DNA of 64,000 nucleotides, from positions 29,230-93,229 of the forward strand of contig CAVPXP010000046.1 of assembly GCA_963709645.1 (NCBI GenBank). Reading direction: 5' to 3'. The translations under genes and the position numbers were made by a program. The DNA comes from DYRB01 sp963709645 (GTDB lineage Bacteria; Pseudomonadota; Gammaproteobacteria; Chromatiales; Chromatiaceae). Every line of letters begins with the position of its first letter. Positions within the stretch are counted from its first letter, which is position 1. Positions 1-10,075 of the stretch are shown here, piece by piece. The notes beneath the pieces are model-generated. The model saw only the letters and a list, made by a program, of their open reading frames with translations. It ran no database searches and was not told where the DNA came from.

Positions 1-2
1 TT

Positions 3-587
3 CGCGGCACCAGCCAGACAGGGAATCAGGGGGCCATCCAGGGCGGCTTCGACTACAGCTACAACCCATTCAATATAAACCTCGGGGTCTGGGGGTCCAA
101 CGTCGCCAGTGAGGGCTTCGGCGGCGCCAACATGGAAACGGATTTCCTGGCCAGTTGGACGCCAAGCTGGGACAAGCTCGGATTGGACTTGGGGTATGTC
201 CGCTACCAGTATTTCCAGACCGACAACAACGACAACAACACCAACGAGTTCCACCTCGGCCTGAGCTACGACCTGACCTACCTCACGCCCAGTTTCACCG
301 CGAATTACAGCGATAACTGGTTCGGCGACGGGGACTCCTGGTACTACGACCTCAGCGTGGATGTCCCGCTGCCCTACGAGCTCACATTGAGCGGCCACTA
401 CGGCTGGAACCAGTTTTCCGGCGACCTCGGCTTCAACGACTACGAGGACTACAAGGTCGGCCTCTCCCGCGAGTTTGGCGGCTTCGGTTTCGAGGTGGCC
501 TGGGTTGACCGCACCAAGCACGATGACTGCATCAGTCCCTTCGACTGCGGCAGCACGGCGGTCTTCACTGTCTCCAAGACGTTCTAA
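3..587 (+). CDS. TorF-family putative porin (C-terminal part, 5' end outside window)
   Basis: The reading frame is open from the left edge to a TAA at 585-587, so the start lies outside the window; the ATG at 132 is internal. The visible ~194 residues are rich in Tyr, Asp, Asn, Gly and Trp, with alternating hydrophobic/polar stretches typical of outer-membrane beta strands, and end in Phe (SKTF), the usual last residue of an outer-membrane barrel. The phrases GFDYSYN and WGSNVAS near the left edge resemble the TorF/Gcw_chp putative porin family, which is often found beside glnK-amtB. The substrate is unknown. Family call is by pattern recognition; a different 16-20-strand porin family is possible. 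Confidence 0.72.
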   Translation, partial: RGTSQTGNQGAIQGGFDYSYNPFNINLGVWGSNVASEGFGGANMETDFLASWTPSWDKLGLDLGYVRYQYFQTDNNDNNTNEFHLGLSYDLTYLTPSFTANYSDNWFGDGDSWYYDLSVDVPLPYELTLSGHYGWNQFSGDLGFNDYEDYKVGLSREFGGFGFEVAWVDRTKHDDCISPFDCGSTAVFTVSKTF

Positions 588-604
588 ACCCAAGTCCCAA
601 TGGC

Positions 605-625
605 GGCCGGGGTGCGACCCCGGCC
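605..625 (+). other. Perfect intercistronic hairpin between porin gene and glnK
   Basis: A 9-bp perfect stem (GGCCGGGGT / ACCCCGGCC) with a 3-base loop sits between the porin stop (587) and glnK (653). No T-tract follows, so it is not a classic Rho-independent terminator. It may act as an mRNA-stabilising or processing hairpin, or as a weak terminator separating porin and glnK expression. Confidence 0.5.
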
Positions 626-652
626 CAGTTCCAAATCCAAGGAGTCTTCGCT

Positions 653-991
653 ATGAAGCTAGTCGCAGCCATCATCAAGCCATTCAAGCTCGACGACGTG
701 CGTGAGGCCCTCTCCGACATCGGCGTTTCGGGCATCACCGTCATCGAGGTCAAGGGCTTCGGGCGCCAGAAGGGCCACACCGAGCTCTACCGCGGCGCCG
801 AGTACGTGGTCGATTTCCTGCCCAAGATCAAGGTCGAGATCGCCGTGGACGACAGCCTGGTGGACAAGGTTATCGAGGCCATCACCTCCGCCGCACGCAC
901 CGGCAAGATCGGCGACGGCAAGATCTTCGTCTACGACCTGGATCAAGTCATCCGCATCCGCACCGGCGAGACCGGCCCGGACGCCCTGTGA
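653..991 (+). CDS. glnK: Nitrogen regulatory protein P-II (GlnK type)
   Basis: 112 residues, the full length for P-II trimers. It starts MKLVAAIIKPFKLDDVREAL; the T-loop reads GRQKGHTELYRGAEYVVDF, with the uridylylation Tyr at residue 51, and the B-loop (TGKIGDGKIFVY) and C-loop (IRIRTGE) are intact. AAGGAG precedes the ATG. P-II proteins sense ATP/ADP and 2-oxoglutarate and, when unmodified, plug the ammonium channel AmtB. The gene is followed almost directly by amtB, the usual GlnK arrangement, which favours GlnK over GlnB. No sigma-54 site could be confirmed in the short upstream gap. Confidence 0.95.
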   Translation: MKLVAAIIKPFKLDDVREALSDIGVSGITVIEVKGFGRQKGHTELYRGAEYVVDFLPKIKVEIAVDDSLVDKVIEAITSAARTGKIGDGKIFVYDLDQVIRIRTGETGPDAL

Positions 992-1014
992 GCCAAGCCG
1001 CGGAGGTAATCGAC

Positions 1015-2349
<1,335 letters not shown>

Positions 2350-2391
2350 AGCCGATCGGGTTGGCCGGGTCCGACCGGCCGCAACAACGAC

Positions 2392-2418
2392 ACGGGGCCG
2401 CAAGGCCCCGTTCTTTTT
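2392..2418 (+). terminator. Rho-independent terminator after amtB
   Basis: Perfect 8-bp GC-rich stem ACGGGGCC / GGCCCCGT with a GCAA tetraloop, followed by TCTTTTT. It lies 42 bp after the amtB stop and just before the 3' end of the convergent CDGSH gene. Confidence 0.85.
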
Positions 2419-2434
2419 GGCCCGCTCGGACGGC

Positions 2435-2674
2435 TCACAGAAGCTGCTTGTGTGCCCCGTCGCAAAAGGGCTTTTCGCCGCTGCGCTTACAGCCGCACAG
2501 CCAGACCTTTTCGGCCTTGGCCAGATCGAATTTCATCGGGGCGAAACCTGTCTCCTTGTGGGAGCCGTCGCAGAACGGTTGGTTTTTGGAGCGCCCGCAG
2601 CTGCACCACCAGTAAGTGCCGGGCTCGAGCTCCAGGGCGTAGGGGCCGGTCTTGGGGGTCTCTGGCTCTTGCAT
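2435..2674 (-). CDS. CDGSH iron-sulfur domain protein
   Basis: 79 residues from the ATG at 2674, which is preceded by CTGGAG. The frame extends further upstream, but that part is unconserved low-complexity sequence. Two CDGSH-type motifs are visible: C24-S-C26 with PFCDGSH (C35, H39), and C60-G-C62 with PFCDGAH (C71, H75). Each 3Cys-1His set can bind a [2Fe-2S] cluster, so this is a two-cluster (mitoNEET-like, MiNT-type) small protein. Likely soluble and cytoplasmic; such proteins are linked to iron/redox homeostasis. No partner gene is adjacent. The tandem motif makes the family call firm; the role is not determined by context. Confidence 0.88.
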   Translation of the reverse strand: MQEPETPKTGPYALELEPGTYWWCSCGRSKNQPFCDGSHKETGFAPMKFDLAKAEKVWLCGCKRSGEKPFCDGAHKQLL

Positions 2675-3657
2675 GGGTTGCTCCAGGGCTGCGCGAGGGA
2701 TGCTCGGATCTGGTGTGTCAGTGGCGATTGATTGGGTTTTGCCGCAAGCGCACCGTTGCTGACCATGCGGTCGTCGAGGCCCAAAGCAGAAAGAGCCAGG
2801 CGCGTGGTGCGGGACCATACGAGTAACAGGACCGTCGGTGCAAGCGTGGCGTGACGAGTGGACTTGCCAACGGCCAAGGCGCCACCATCCAAGCTGCTGG
2901 AGCTGGTTGGCCTAATCGTGGGCCCACAAGGGCTGCCGTAGCGACCTCAGGGCCCAGTACTACGGCCAACGCGCCCCCCGCCGGGCTCATGATTATCGAG
3001 GGTTCCTTGCCCTCTCCCTGCGGCCTGGGCGACCCGCGCATCGCCGGCATCTTTTCCCAGGCGCCGGCTGTTTGGGGGGTGCGCTTGTCCTGTCCGGCGG
3101 GGACGGCGCCGAACGGGCGCAGCGGGATATCGACACCGGAAAAGGGAACCCGGTCGCCGTGGGCCGCGACTTTCTGCCAGACCGGTCCTGCGCGCCCGCT
3201 GGCAATAGGGCTCCGCCCTCAACAAGCCGGACACGGACTCTTTATTACAGGCCGGGATCGGAGGGCTACTGGGACGACCGAGCGATGTGGCCGGCCAACA
3301 CATCATTGGCGGCCCAGTGAGGCCCAGATCGGCCAGACAATGAGCGGTCCCGCTCCGTACTCGACCCTGCATCCGCTGCCCCTGTAGTGACGGACAGTGA
3401 GGAACAGGCCGTGCCTTGGCCTGGGCGGCGAGACCGGACGCGGTTGCCGTTCTCGCAGCGACCTTAGTCGCGACGCGACGCCCGTTGGCAGCGTCGCCTG
3501 ACCCCGTCAGACTCGGCACGCTGAGGTAGGCGCGCATTGTGTTAGCCTGCCGGGGCACAATCGATGCGCAAGGCCGGCTTGGGCCGCCAGCGACTCCGCC
3601 AGCGGCGAGTGGCTGTTAATCAACGGTCAAACCTGAACCCGGGTAAGGGATTTTTCG
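2675..3657. other. Long intergenic region, no supported gene
   Basis: About 980 bp between the CDGSH gene and the EAL gene. Open frames here have no recognisable domains, lack good ribosome binding sites and are full of Pro/Arg/Gly as in GC-rich chance frames. No tRNA-like or repeat structure was identified. A regulatory RNA or decayed gene cannot be excluded. Confidence 0.5.
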
Positions 3658-4404
3658 ATGGTAGACCTCGACACCCTCTACGAGGCGTTGCAGCGCGGCG
3701 AGTTTTTTCTTGAGTACCTGCCCCTAATGTCCGTACCTGACGGCCGCTGCGTCGGTGCGGAGGCACTCACGAGGTGGCGCCGCAATGGCCACGTCGTCAT
3801 GCCGGATGACTTCATCCCGATGATCGAGGAAACACCGATGTCGGGACTCCTAACCTATTGGGTTATCGAGACCATTGCCGCAGAGGTCGGATCCTGGCTG
3901 AGGGCCCATGAGGGTGTACGGATGGCAATCAACGTGCCTCCGGAGATCCTTGGCCGTGGCGGTCTGGAATACGCCGTGAGCAAGGCCGGCCTTATGGATG
4001 TGCTGCATAAGCTGGTGATGGAAATCACCGAGCGCAGCGTACCTGACAAACTCGGCGTCGAAGCGCTGCATCGCGCAGCCCAGAGAGGAGTCAGCATCGC
4101 ACTCGACGACGTCGACCTGGACACCGCAAGCGCTCTGGTTCTGTCAAGGTGTCCGGTCCATGTGATCAAGCTCGATCGCACGCTGATTGGACAGATCGGC
4201 CAAGGTGACGGCAACCCGGAGTGGGTCAATCGGCTGGCGGGACTACTGCAAATCAGTCCGCTCGACATCGTTGCCGAGGGCATCGAGACCGAAGAGCAAC
4301 TACGGGTCTCCGTCGGCGCCGGCATCCGCCTGGCTCAAGGCTTTCACTTCTCACGCCCTCTAGGGGCGAGCGATTTCCTTGCTTTCTACGCCCGCCATCG
4401 TTGA
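3658..4404 (+). CDS. Stand-alone EAL domain protein (putative c-di-GMP phosphodiesterase)
   Basis: 248 residues made almost entirely of one EAL domain, with no PAS, GGDEF or membrane segment. Catalytic and metal-binding residues are mostly visible: E35-A-L, N92 (INVPPEIL), E122 (MEITERS), D150-D151, K171 (IKLDR) and E207/E210 (AEGIETEEQ). Two departures stand out: the QP near the N-terminus is LP (YLPLMS), and loop 6, normally DDFGTGYSS, reads DDVDLDTAS. Loop 6 is important for dimerisation and catalysis, so activity may be reduced or the protein may only bind c-di-GMP. Being isolated, it gives no clue to a partner. Hydrolysis of c-di-GMP to pGpG is the family reaction. Confidence 0.88.
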   Translation: MVDLDTLYEALQRGEFFLEYLPLMSVPDGRCVGAEALTRWRRNGHVVMPDDFIPMIEETPMSGLLTYWVIETIAAEVGSWLRAHEGVRMAINVPPEILGRGGLEYAVSKAGLMDVLHKLVMEITERSVPDKLGVEALHRAAQRGVSIALDDVDLDTASALVLSRCPVHVIKLDRTLIGQIGQGDGNPEWVNRLAGLLQISPLDIVAEGIETEEQLRVSVGAGIRLAQGFHFSRPLGASDFLAFYARHR

Positions 4405-4499
4405 TTTCGGAGCGACTCAGGAAGGCAATGATCTACATGGCTTTCCGAGCAGTGGGCGCGGCGAAGTGAACTAGCCCGCATATCTGATTGGTTGATGGC

Positions 4500-4910
4500 C
4501 TATTGGCGGTTGGCCTCGGACAGCATGACCGCGATTTGCTCGGCCACGTTCGTTGCCTCCTGCCAGGCATCTTGCCCGCCCTTCGCATCTCGGCCGGCCC
4601 CGTTTTCGCTGTCAAGCCCGTCCAAGCCGGCAAGGTGGGCCTGTTCCATGTCGAGGATCTGCTCGGTACGTTCAGACTCAGCGCTCCCAGCGCCAAACCA
4701 CCACCGAACTCTGACACCCTTCTCGACCAAATCCAGCCGTTCGCGCAACGCAAACGTGGCCTGATCCGGCTCGGCCTCCTCTTCTTGCTCCTGTTCGGCG
4801 CGGCGCTTTTCCTCCTCGGCGAGTACATATTCTTCTACGCTGCCATAGGAAAGTGGGTTGTCGGTACCAGGAGTCCCCTTGGAAGCAAATTCATGGGTCC
4901 CCGCGGCCAT
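4500..4910 (-). CDS. Small acidic protein of unknown function
   Basis: About 136 residues from an ATG at 4910 with AGGA four bases upstream; a TTG at 4922 would add four residues. A Glu/Gln/Lys/Arg-rich stretch (AEEEKRRAEQEQEEEAE) suggests a charged helix or coiled coil, followed by LRERLDLVEKGVRVRWWFG and an Asp/Gly-rich part. There is no signal peptide or membrane segment, and I do not recognise a family. It follows the HAD gene on the same strand, and the in-frame TAA that ends the HAD reading frame lies just upstream, so it may be the last gene of that cluster. Composition supports a real protein over a chance frame, but moderately. Confidence 0.5.
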   Translation of the reverse strand: MAAGTHEFASKGTPGTDNPLSYGSVEEYVLAEEEKRRAEQEQEEEAEPDQATFALRERLDLVEKGVRVRWWFGAGSAESERTEQILDMEQAHLAGLDGLDSENGAGRDAKGGQDAWQEATNVAEQIAVMLSEANRQ

Positions 4911-4976
4911 CTCGTCCTGCAATTCTCCGATGACCGATTTGTGGTCCCCGGTGACCGAGCCAAGACGCTCCGCCCA

Positions 4977-5996
4977 TTATCCGGCATCCGCTGACAGACC
5001 GGAGTTTGACCGCCCCTCCGTGCTCTCGTAAAAATCCGAAAATTGCAAGCCAAGAGCTGTGAGAAGAGGCAGTCGCGCAGGCGACAATGGCCGCCTCTCT
5101 TCTATAGGACCGCCCCGACTGTTCGCTCGGAGCCACCCGGGGCAATCGCTGGGGGGAGCACCCGGGTGTCTGTGCTTCCTATCCGTCGCCGTCCCTGAAG
5201 ACCCCGTGGTGGTATGCCCTTCGATAACGCCGCCGGTGTAGAAACCGTTTAGTCCTTTGAACCTGCCCTTAGCAAAATAGACCCTCAACTCAGGGTTCGC
5301 GTCGGTCGCCCTCTTGACGCTCGCAACGAGCTGGTCATCCGCGTTTCGCACGAGGACGCCGGAAAATCCCGCCGTGAGCGGGAAGACGTCATTGCCGCTG
5401 TCGCCGCAGAAGACGACATCCGGCTTGTCCGCGCCGAGCTGGGCGGCGACGTATTCAAGTGCGGTCTGTTTGGTCGCGCTTTGCGGCAAGAAATCGAGCA
5501 GGCATTTTCCCGTTTGCAAGTCGAAGCTGTACACGGTGACCTCGTCGAAATTACCCTTGACACGCTCGTTGGCTGCCTTTAGCACAGCCTCGCACCCTCT
5601 ATGGTCGACGTAGTAGCTCTGCTTAAATGGACCACAGTGCTCGCTCTCCTGCTCCGTGAGGCCGTCAACCTCCGCGACGGCGATGCGGATCGCGTCCGCA
5701 TCCCACCTTGGGCTGGTCTGCTTCACGTGGGCGTCCCAACCGTCATAGGGCTTCCAGCCGCCTTGGTCATACTTCCTGATTGAGGTGCCCACGTCGCCGA
5801 TAAGCACGTGGGGACGCCGGATACCGTACTTTGCTATCGCGCTTTCGGCCAGCGTCAAATTCCGGCCGGTCACGTAAATGACGAGCACGTTGTGTCTTTC
5901 CGTCAGCTGATCGAATAAGACGATAGCGCCGGGGTCGGCCGGCCAGCGGCCGTTCGGGAGTAATGTCCGGTCAAGGTCGGTTGCGAGAATTCTCAT
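4977..5996 (-). CDS. HAD-IIB hydrolase, sucrose-phosphate-phosphatase-like (C-terminus frameshifted)
   Basis: The first ~260 residues form a C2-cap HAD phosphatase of the S6PP family: motif I DLDRT (D7, D9), motif II VTGRN (43-47), K176 in SATKQTAL, motif IV CGDSGND (D199, D203), and a late GGVIEG. The last ~80 residues (to the TAA at 4977) are Pro/Arg/Ser-rich and unlike the family. If one G is missing at 5218-5220, the frame instead continues AYHHGVFRDGDG and stops at 5181-5179, giving a normal ~272-residue protein. Its ATG overlaps the stop of the GH13 gene (ATGA), so the two are translationally coupled. Likely removes phosphate from a phosphorylated disaccharide or glucoside; exact substrate unknown. 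Confidence 0.82.
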   Translation of the reverse strand: MRILATDLDRTLLPNGRWPADPGAIVLFDQLTERHNVLVIYVTGRNLTLAESAIAKYGIRRPHVLIGDVGTSIRKYDQGGWKPYDGWDAHVKQTSPRWDADAIRIAVAEVDGLTEQESEHCGPFKQSYYVDHRGCEAVLKAANERVKGNFDEVTVYSFDLQTGKCLLDFLPQSATKQTALEYVAAQLGADKPDVVFCGDSGNDVFPLTAGFSGVLVRNADDQLVASVKRATDANPELRVYFAKGRFKGLNGFYTGGVIEGHTTTGSSGTATDRKHRHPGAPPSDCPGWLRANSRGGPIEERRPLSPARLPLLTALGLQFSDFYESTEGRSNSGLSADAG

Positions 5997-7843
5997 GCGG
6001 GCTCTCCGCAGCCGGTGCTGTCGATCGTCGACCCAGACTGACTGGCGAGGTTTCCAATCGTCATTAAAGCCGCTTCCGCAGTGGAATCGCCCTCGTAAAC
6101 TGTGAAGCTGTGGTCACGTAGATCGGCCTTCAATGTCGCGGTGGCTTTCGGATGCTTCCAGGAGATATGCAGCAGGTGGGGTTCGGTCTCGACGACCATC
6201 ATCTCGCCCTCGAACGCCCGCGATAGGTTGCGCAGCCGGATCAGGTCGAGCTGGTCTCGCACGATCGGGAGCTTGAGGCCTGTTTCGACGTCGCCGAGGC
6301 TAAGCGTGGTTCGGTTGATCTCCTTGTGTCCGGCGACGCCCCCCCTGTCTGCCGCCTCGTAGTCGTTCTTGCCCGCGAAAAGATCTAGGTACCATACCTG
6401 CGGAATGCCGGGCATGAACATCTGAATGGCCCGGGCCAGCAGCAGCTTGCGCTCGTCCTCCCCCAAGGCGCTGAAGAAGGTCGCGTTGACCTGGTAGTAA
6501 GCAATCTGCTTGCCGTCGTGCCCGAACAAATTCTTGACTCTGCCGCCCCTGCGTATGATCCGCTCCATGGTGCTTTCGATCTGTTCATCGTCCAACAGGC
6601 CCGGTCTGAAGGTGCCGTCGACCTGCTTGCCCCTCAGGTCGAGCACTGGTATGCCGTCATGGCAGCCGAGCATGTTGATGGTCTGGAGTCGCTTGCCCTT
6701 GATCTCTGCAACCCAGCGCAGCAAGGCCTCGTTGGTTCCGCGGTCCAGGGCATCAATAACAAGCCCGGGAAAAAAGAAGTCGTAGATCGGGAACTTTTGT
6801 TCCGCGACCTCCAAGTGAATGCCACTGCCGTATTCGGCATGTACCTCGGGGAAAATGATCAGGTCATGCTTCTCCGCGATGTCCCTCAATTTTTCTAGAT
6901 AGTCCCAGGTGCCGGGCCGATTGAAGAAATTGGCGGTGCCGGGCTCTTTGTGCAGGTATGCGAAGGCGTCGAGTCGGACGATTTTGGCACCGTAATCACC
7001 GAGCTTCTTCAGTGTCTCGTCGTAGAAATCCCAGACGAGCTGGGACCGCGCGTTCAAATCCATCTGGCCGAGGTACTGGCGCTTGTGACAGACGATTGCA
7101 AGTACATCGTCTTTATAACGGGCGAGGTCTCCCAGATCCAGCTGTTCCAGGTCGGCCTTCGCGTTGATCGCGTCCTGAACGGCAGCCGCGATGGTCGTCG
7201 CCTGTGCAAGATGAATCCCATCGATACCCACGAAGTCGTGAGGTGCGATCTCAACGAAGGTCACTTCCTGATAGAAGGTATTCCAGTAAAGCCTGCGGGA
7301 GCCATCCGGAAAGCAAACTCTCAGGATCGGTAGGTCGGGCTTTCTCATGAAGAGCTTCCCTAGATGCGCTTCGTTTGGTCTCACGGTCCCATCCGGCCCC
7401 ATGGTGCCATGTTCAGACCAGAATTCGTTCCAGTCGAGGAAGAAGTCCTTGTAGGGCGAATCGTCGCCACACAGCAGGAGATCCTGAAACTGCGGAGAGC
7501 GTACGGACAGGTGGTTGAGTACAAGGTCGAGCTTGAGCAAGATGCCCATCGCGTTCAGCTCTTCCAGATCCTGCGGGCTGACGAGCTGCTCGTTGATGTC
7601 GTAGTCGATAATCGAAAAGCCGCGGTCCAGATCGCTGTTGAAAAAGGTGGGGAGGATATAAAACAGCGAGAAGGCGTCCTTCAGTTCCGGCCTTTTGAGT
7701 AGGTCCACCGTGTCTGCCAATCGGTTGCCAATGCTGTCTGGGTAGGCGTTCAGCATCACACCCTTAGCCAGGGTGTACTCGGCGGAGTCTAGATTTCTGT
7801 TCATGATATTCGCTATTGATGGGTTGCCGTTCTCTATGCTCAT
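5993..7843 (-). CDS. GH13 family sucrose-phosphorylase-like enzyme
   Basis: 616 residues, a GH13 (beta/alpha)8 enzyme of the sucrose phosphorylase subfamily (GH13_18). Region I is DLVLNH (105-110); the nucleophile D292 is in VRLDAFAYLHKEPGT, acid/base E333 in FPEVHAEYG and stabiliser D396 in LGCHDGI. The late motif FAGKNDYEAADRGGVAGHKEINR is typical of sucrose phosphorylases and their glucosylglycerate/glucosylglycerol phosphorylase cousins. It is longer than classical sucrose phosphorylase (~490-510), closer to the cousins. It probably catalyses reversible phosphorolysis of an alpha-glucoside to glucose 1-phosphate. It overlaps the downstream phosphatase gene by 4 bp, suggesting both act on the same compatible-solute-like sugar. 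Confidence 0.85.
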   Translation of the reverse strand: MSIENGNPSIANIMNRNLDSAEYTLAKGVMLNAYPDSIGNRLADTVDLLKRPELKDAFSLFYILPTFFNSDLDRGFSIIDYDINEQLVSPQDLEELNAMGILLKLDLVLNHLSVRSPQFQDLLLCGDDSPYKDFFLDWNEFWSEHGTMGPDGTVRPNEAHLGKLFMRKPDLPILRVCFPDGSRRLYWNTFYQEVTFVEIAPHDFVGIDGIHLAQATTIAAAVQDAINAKADLEQLDLGDLARYKDDVLAIVCHKRQYLGQMDLNARSQLVWDFYDETLKKLGDYGAKIVRLDAFAYLHKEPGTANFFNRPGTWDYLEKLRDIAEKHDLIIFPEVHAEYGSGIHLEVAEQKFPIYDFFFPGLVIDALDRGTNEALLRWVAEIKGKRLQTINMLGCHDGIPVLDLRGKQVDGTFRPGLLDDEQIESTMERIIRRGGRVKNLFGHDGKQIAYYQVNATFFSALGEDERKLLLARAIQMFMPGIPQVWYLDLFAGKNDYEAADRGGVAGHKEINRTTLSLGDVETGLKLPIVRDQLDLIRLRNLSRAFEGEMMVVETEPHLLHISWKHPKATATLKADLRDHSFTVYEGDSTAEAALMTIGNLASQSGSTIDSTGCGEPA

Positions 7844-7945
7844 CCGCGAATCCCAATTGCGGGTGAGCGTATGCCGAGCCCCCGTGGGAGGACGCGGGCC
7901 TGGAGCATGGAAAACTGAATGCGCGCGATTGGACGGACTGGGTGC

Positions 7946-8809
7946 TTAACCGGCTGCCGCAATCTCGCGCCGGAAGAACTCCGGCTCTGCCAGGGCAGCG
8001 CGATGGATGTCGGCGTTGTAGTAGCGGGTGGCGAAGGGGCGGCGCTCCACCGCGTCCTCCCGGAACCCGGCGATGGTCTCACCTTTGCGGGCCAGGGTGG
8101 CGCTCATCCAGCCTGACGGATACACGGCCTGGGGGAAGAAGAGGGTCTTCACGGCCCCAAAGCCAGCCCCGCGCATGTCGACATGCATGCGGCGCAGGAT
8201 GTCCATGTGCAACAGGGGCGATTCGCTCTGCTGTATCACAATGCCGCCGGGCGCCAGGGCACGCAAACAGCTCTCAAAGAAGCTCTGGGTGAAGAGTCCT
8301 ACCGCCGGACCCACCGGGTCCGTGCTGTCCACGATGATCAGGTCGAGGGTGCCGGGAGCGGTATTCGCAACCCAGGCAATCCCGTCGTCGAACAGGAGCC
8401 GGGCGCGCGGGTCCGCATTGCTCGCGGTCAGTTCCGGGAAGTATTGCTCGGCCAGGCGCGTGACCCGCTCGTCGATGTCCACTTGGGTCACCTGCTCCAC
8501 CTCGGGATGCTTGAGGACCTCCTGGAGGGTCCCGCAGTCCCCGCCGCCGATGATGCACACCCGCCGCGGGGCGGCATGGGTAAATAGGGCCGGATGCGAC
8601 ATCATCTCGTGGTAGAAAAAATTCTCTCTGGCGCTCAGCATGATGGCCCCGTCGATCACCATGAGGTTGCCGAAGGTCTCGGTCGCGTAGATCTCGATGT
8701 GCTGGTAGGGGGTCTGCTCCTCGTGCAGCTTGGCCCGGGTGCGCAGCGAGAATGCACAACCCTTGTCGGTCAGGACCTCGGAGAACCAGCCGCCGTGATC
8801 GATCACCAT
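7946..8809 (-). CDS. speE: Polyamine aminopropyltransferase (spermidine synthase)
   Basis: 287 residues, full length. Conserved features: TPYQHIEIY, the decarboxy-SAM binding GGGDCGTL (88-95), VDID (D111), DDGIAW, the catalytic DSTDPVGPA (D161/D164), and YPSGWMSAT near the end. It transfers an aminopropyl group from decarboxylated SAM to putrescine, making spermidine. No speD is visible in the window. It lies 34 bp downstream of hemE on the same strand, so the two are probably cotranscribed. Confidence 0.93.
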   Translation of the reverse strand: MVIDHGGWFSEVLTDKGCAFSLRTRAKLHEEQTPYQHIEIYATETFGNLMVIDGAIMLSARENFFYHEMMSHPALFTHAAPRRVCIIGGGDCGTLQEVLKHPEVEQVTQVDIDERVTRLAEQYFPELTASNADPRARLLFDDGIAWVANTAPGTLDLIIVDSTDPVGPAVGLFTQSFFESCLRALAPGGIVIQQSESPLLHMDILRRMHVDMRGAGFGAVKTLFFPQAVYPSGWMSATLARKGETIAGFREDAVERRPFATRYYNADIHRAALAEPEFFRREIAAAG

Positions 8810-8843
8810 GTTTCACTCCGGTGCGGTGCTGCGAGGCGTCGGA

Positions 8844-9908
<1,065 letters not shown>

Positions 9909-10075
9909 TGGGCTTGGGCTCCCGGGGTGGGGGGTCTAATAGATGGCAGATGCGGGGATCTGGCCCGATTCTACAACGCCAGGCGCAACCGTGGTCACCA
10001 ACCGTCTGCGCAAGCCCGACCCGCCGGTGAGTCGAAACTCGAACCTCGGTACGCGCCCCTCGGTAAAATGCACCG

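Noticed and set aside
2851..3387. Open frames of 110-200 codons on both strands in the gap before the EAL gene
   Set aside because: Low-complexity Pro/Arg/Gly composition, no domain, no ribosome binding site; typical chance frames in GC-rich DNA.
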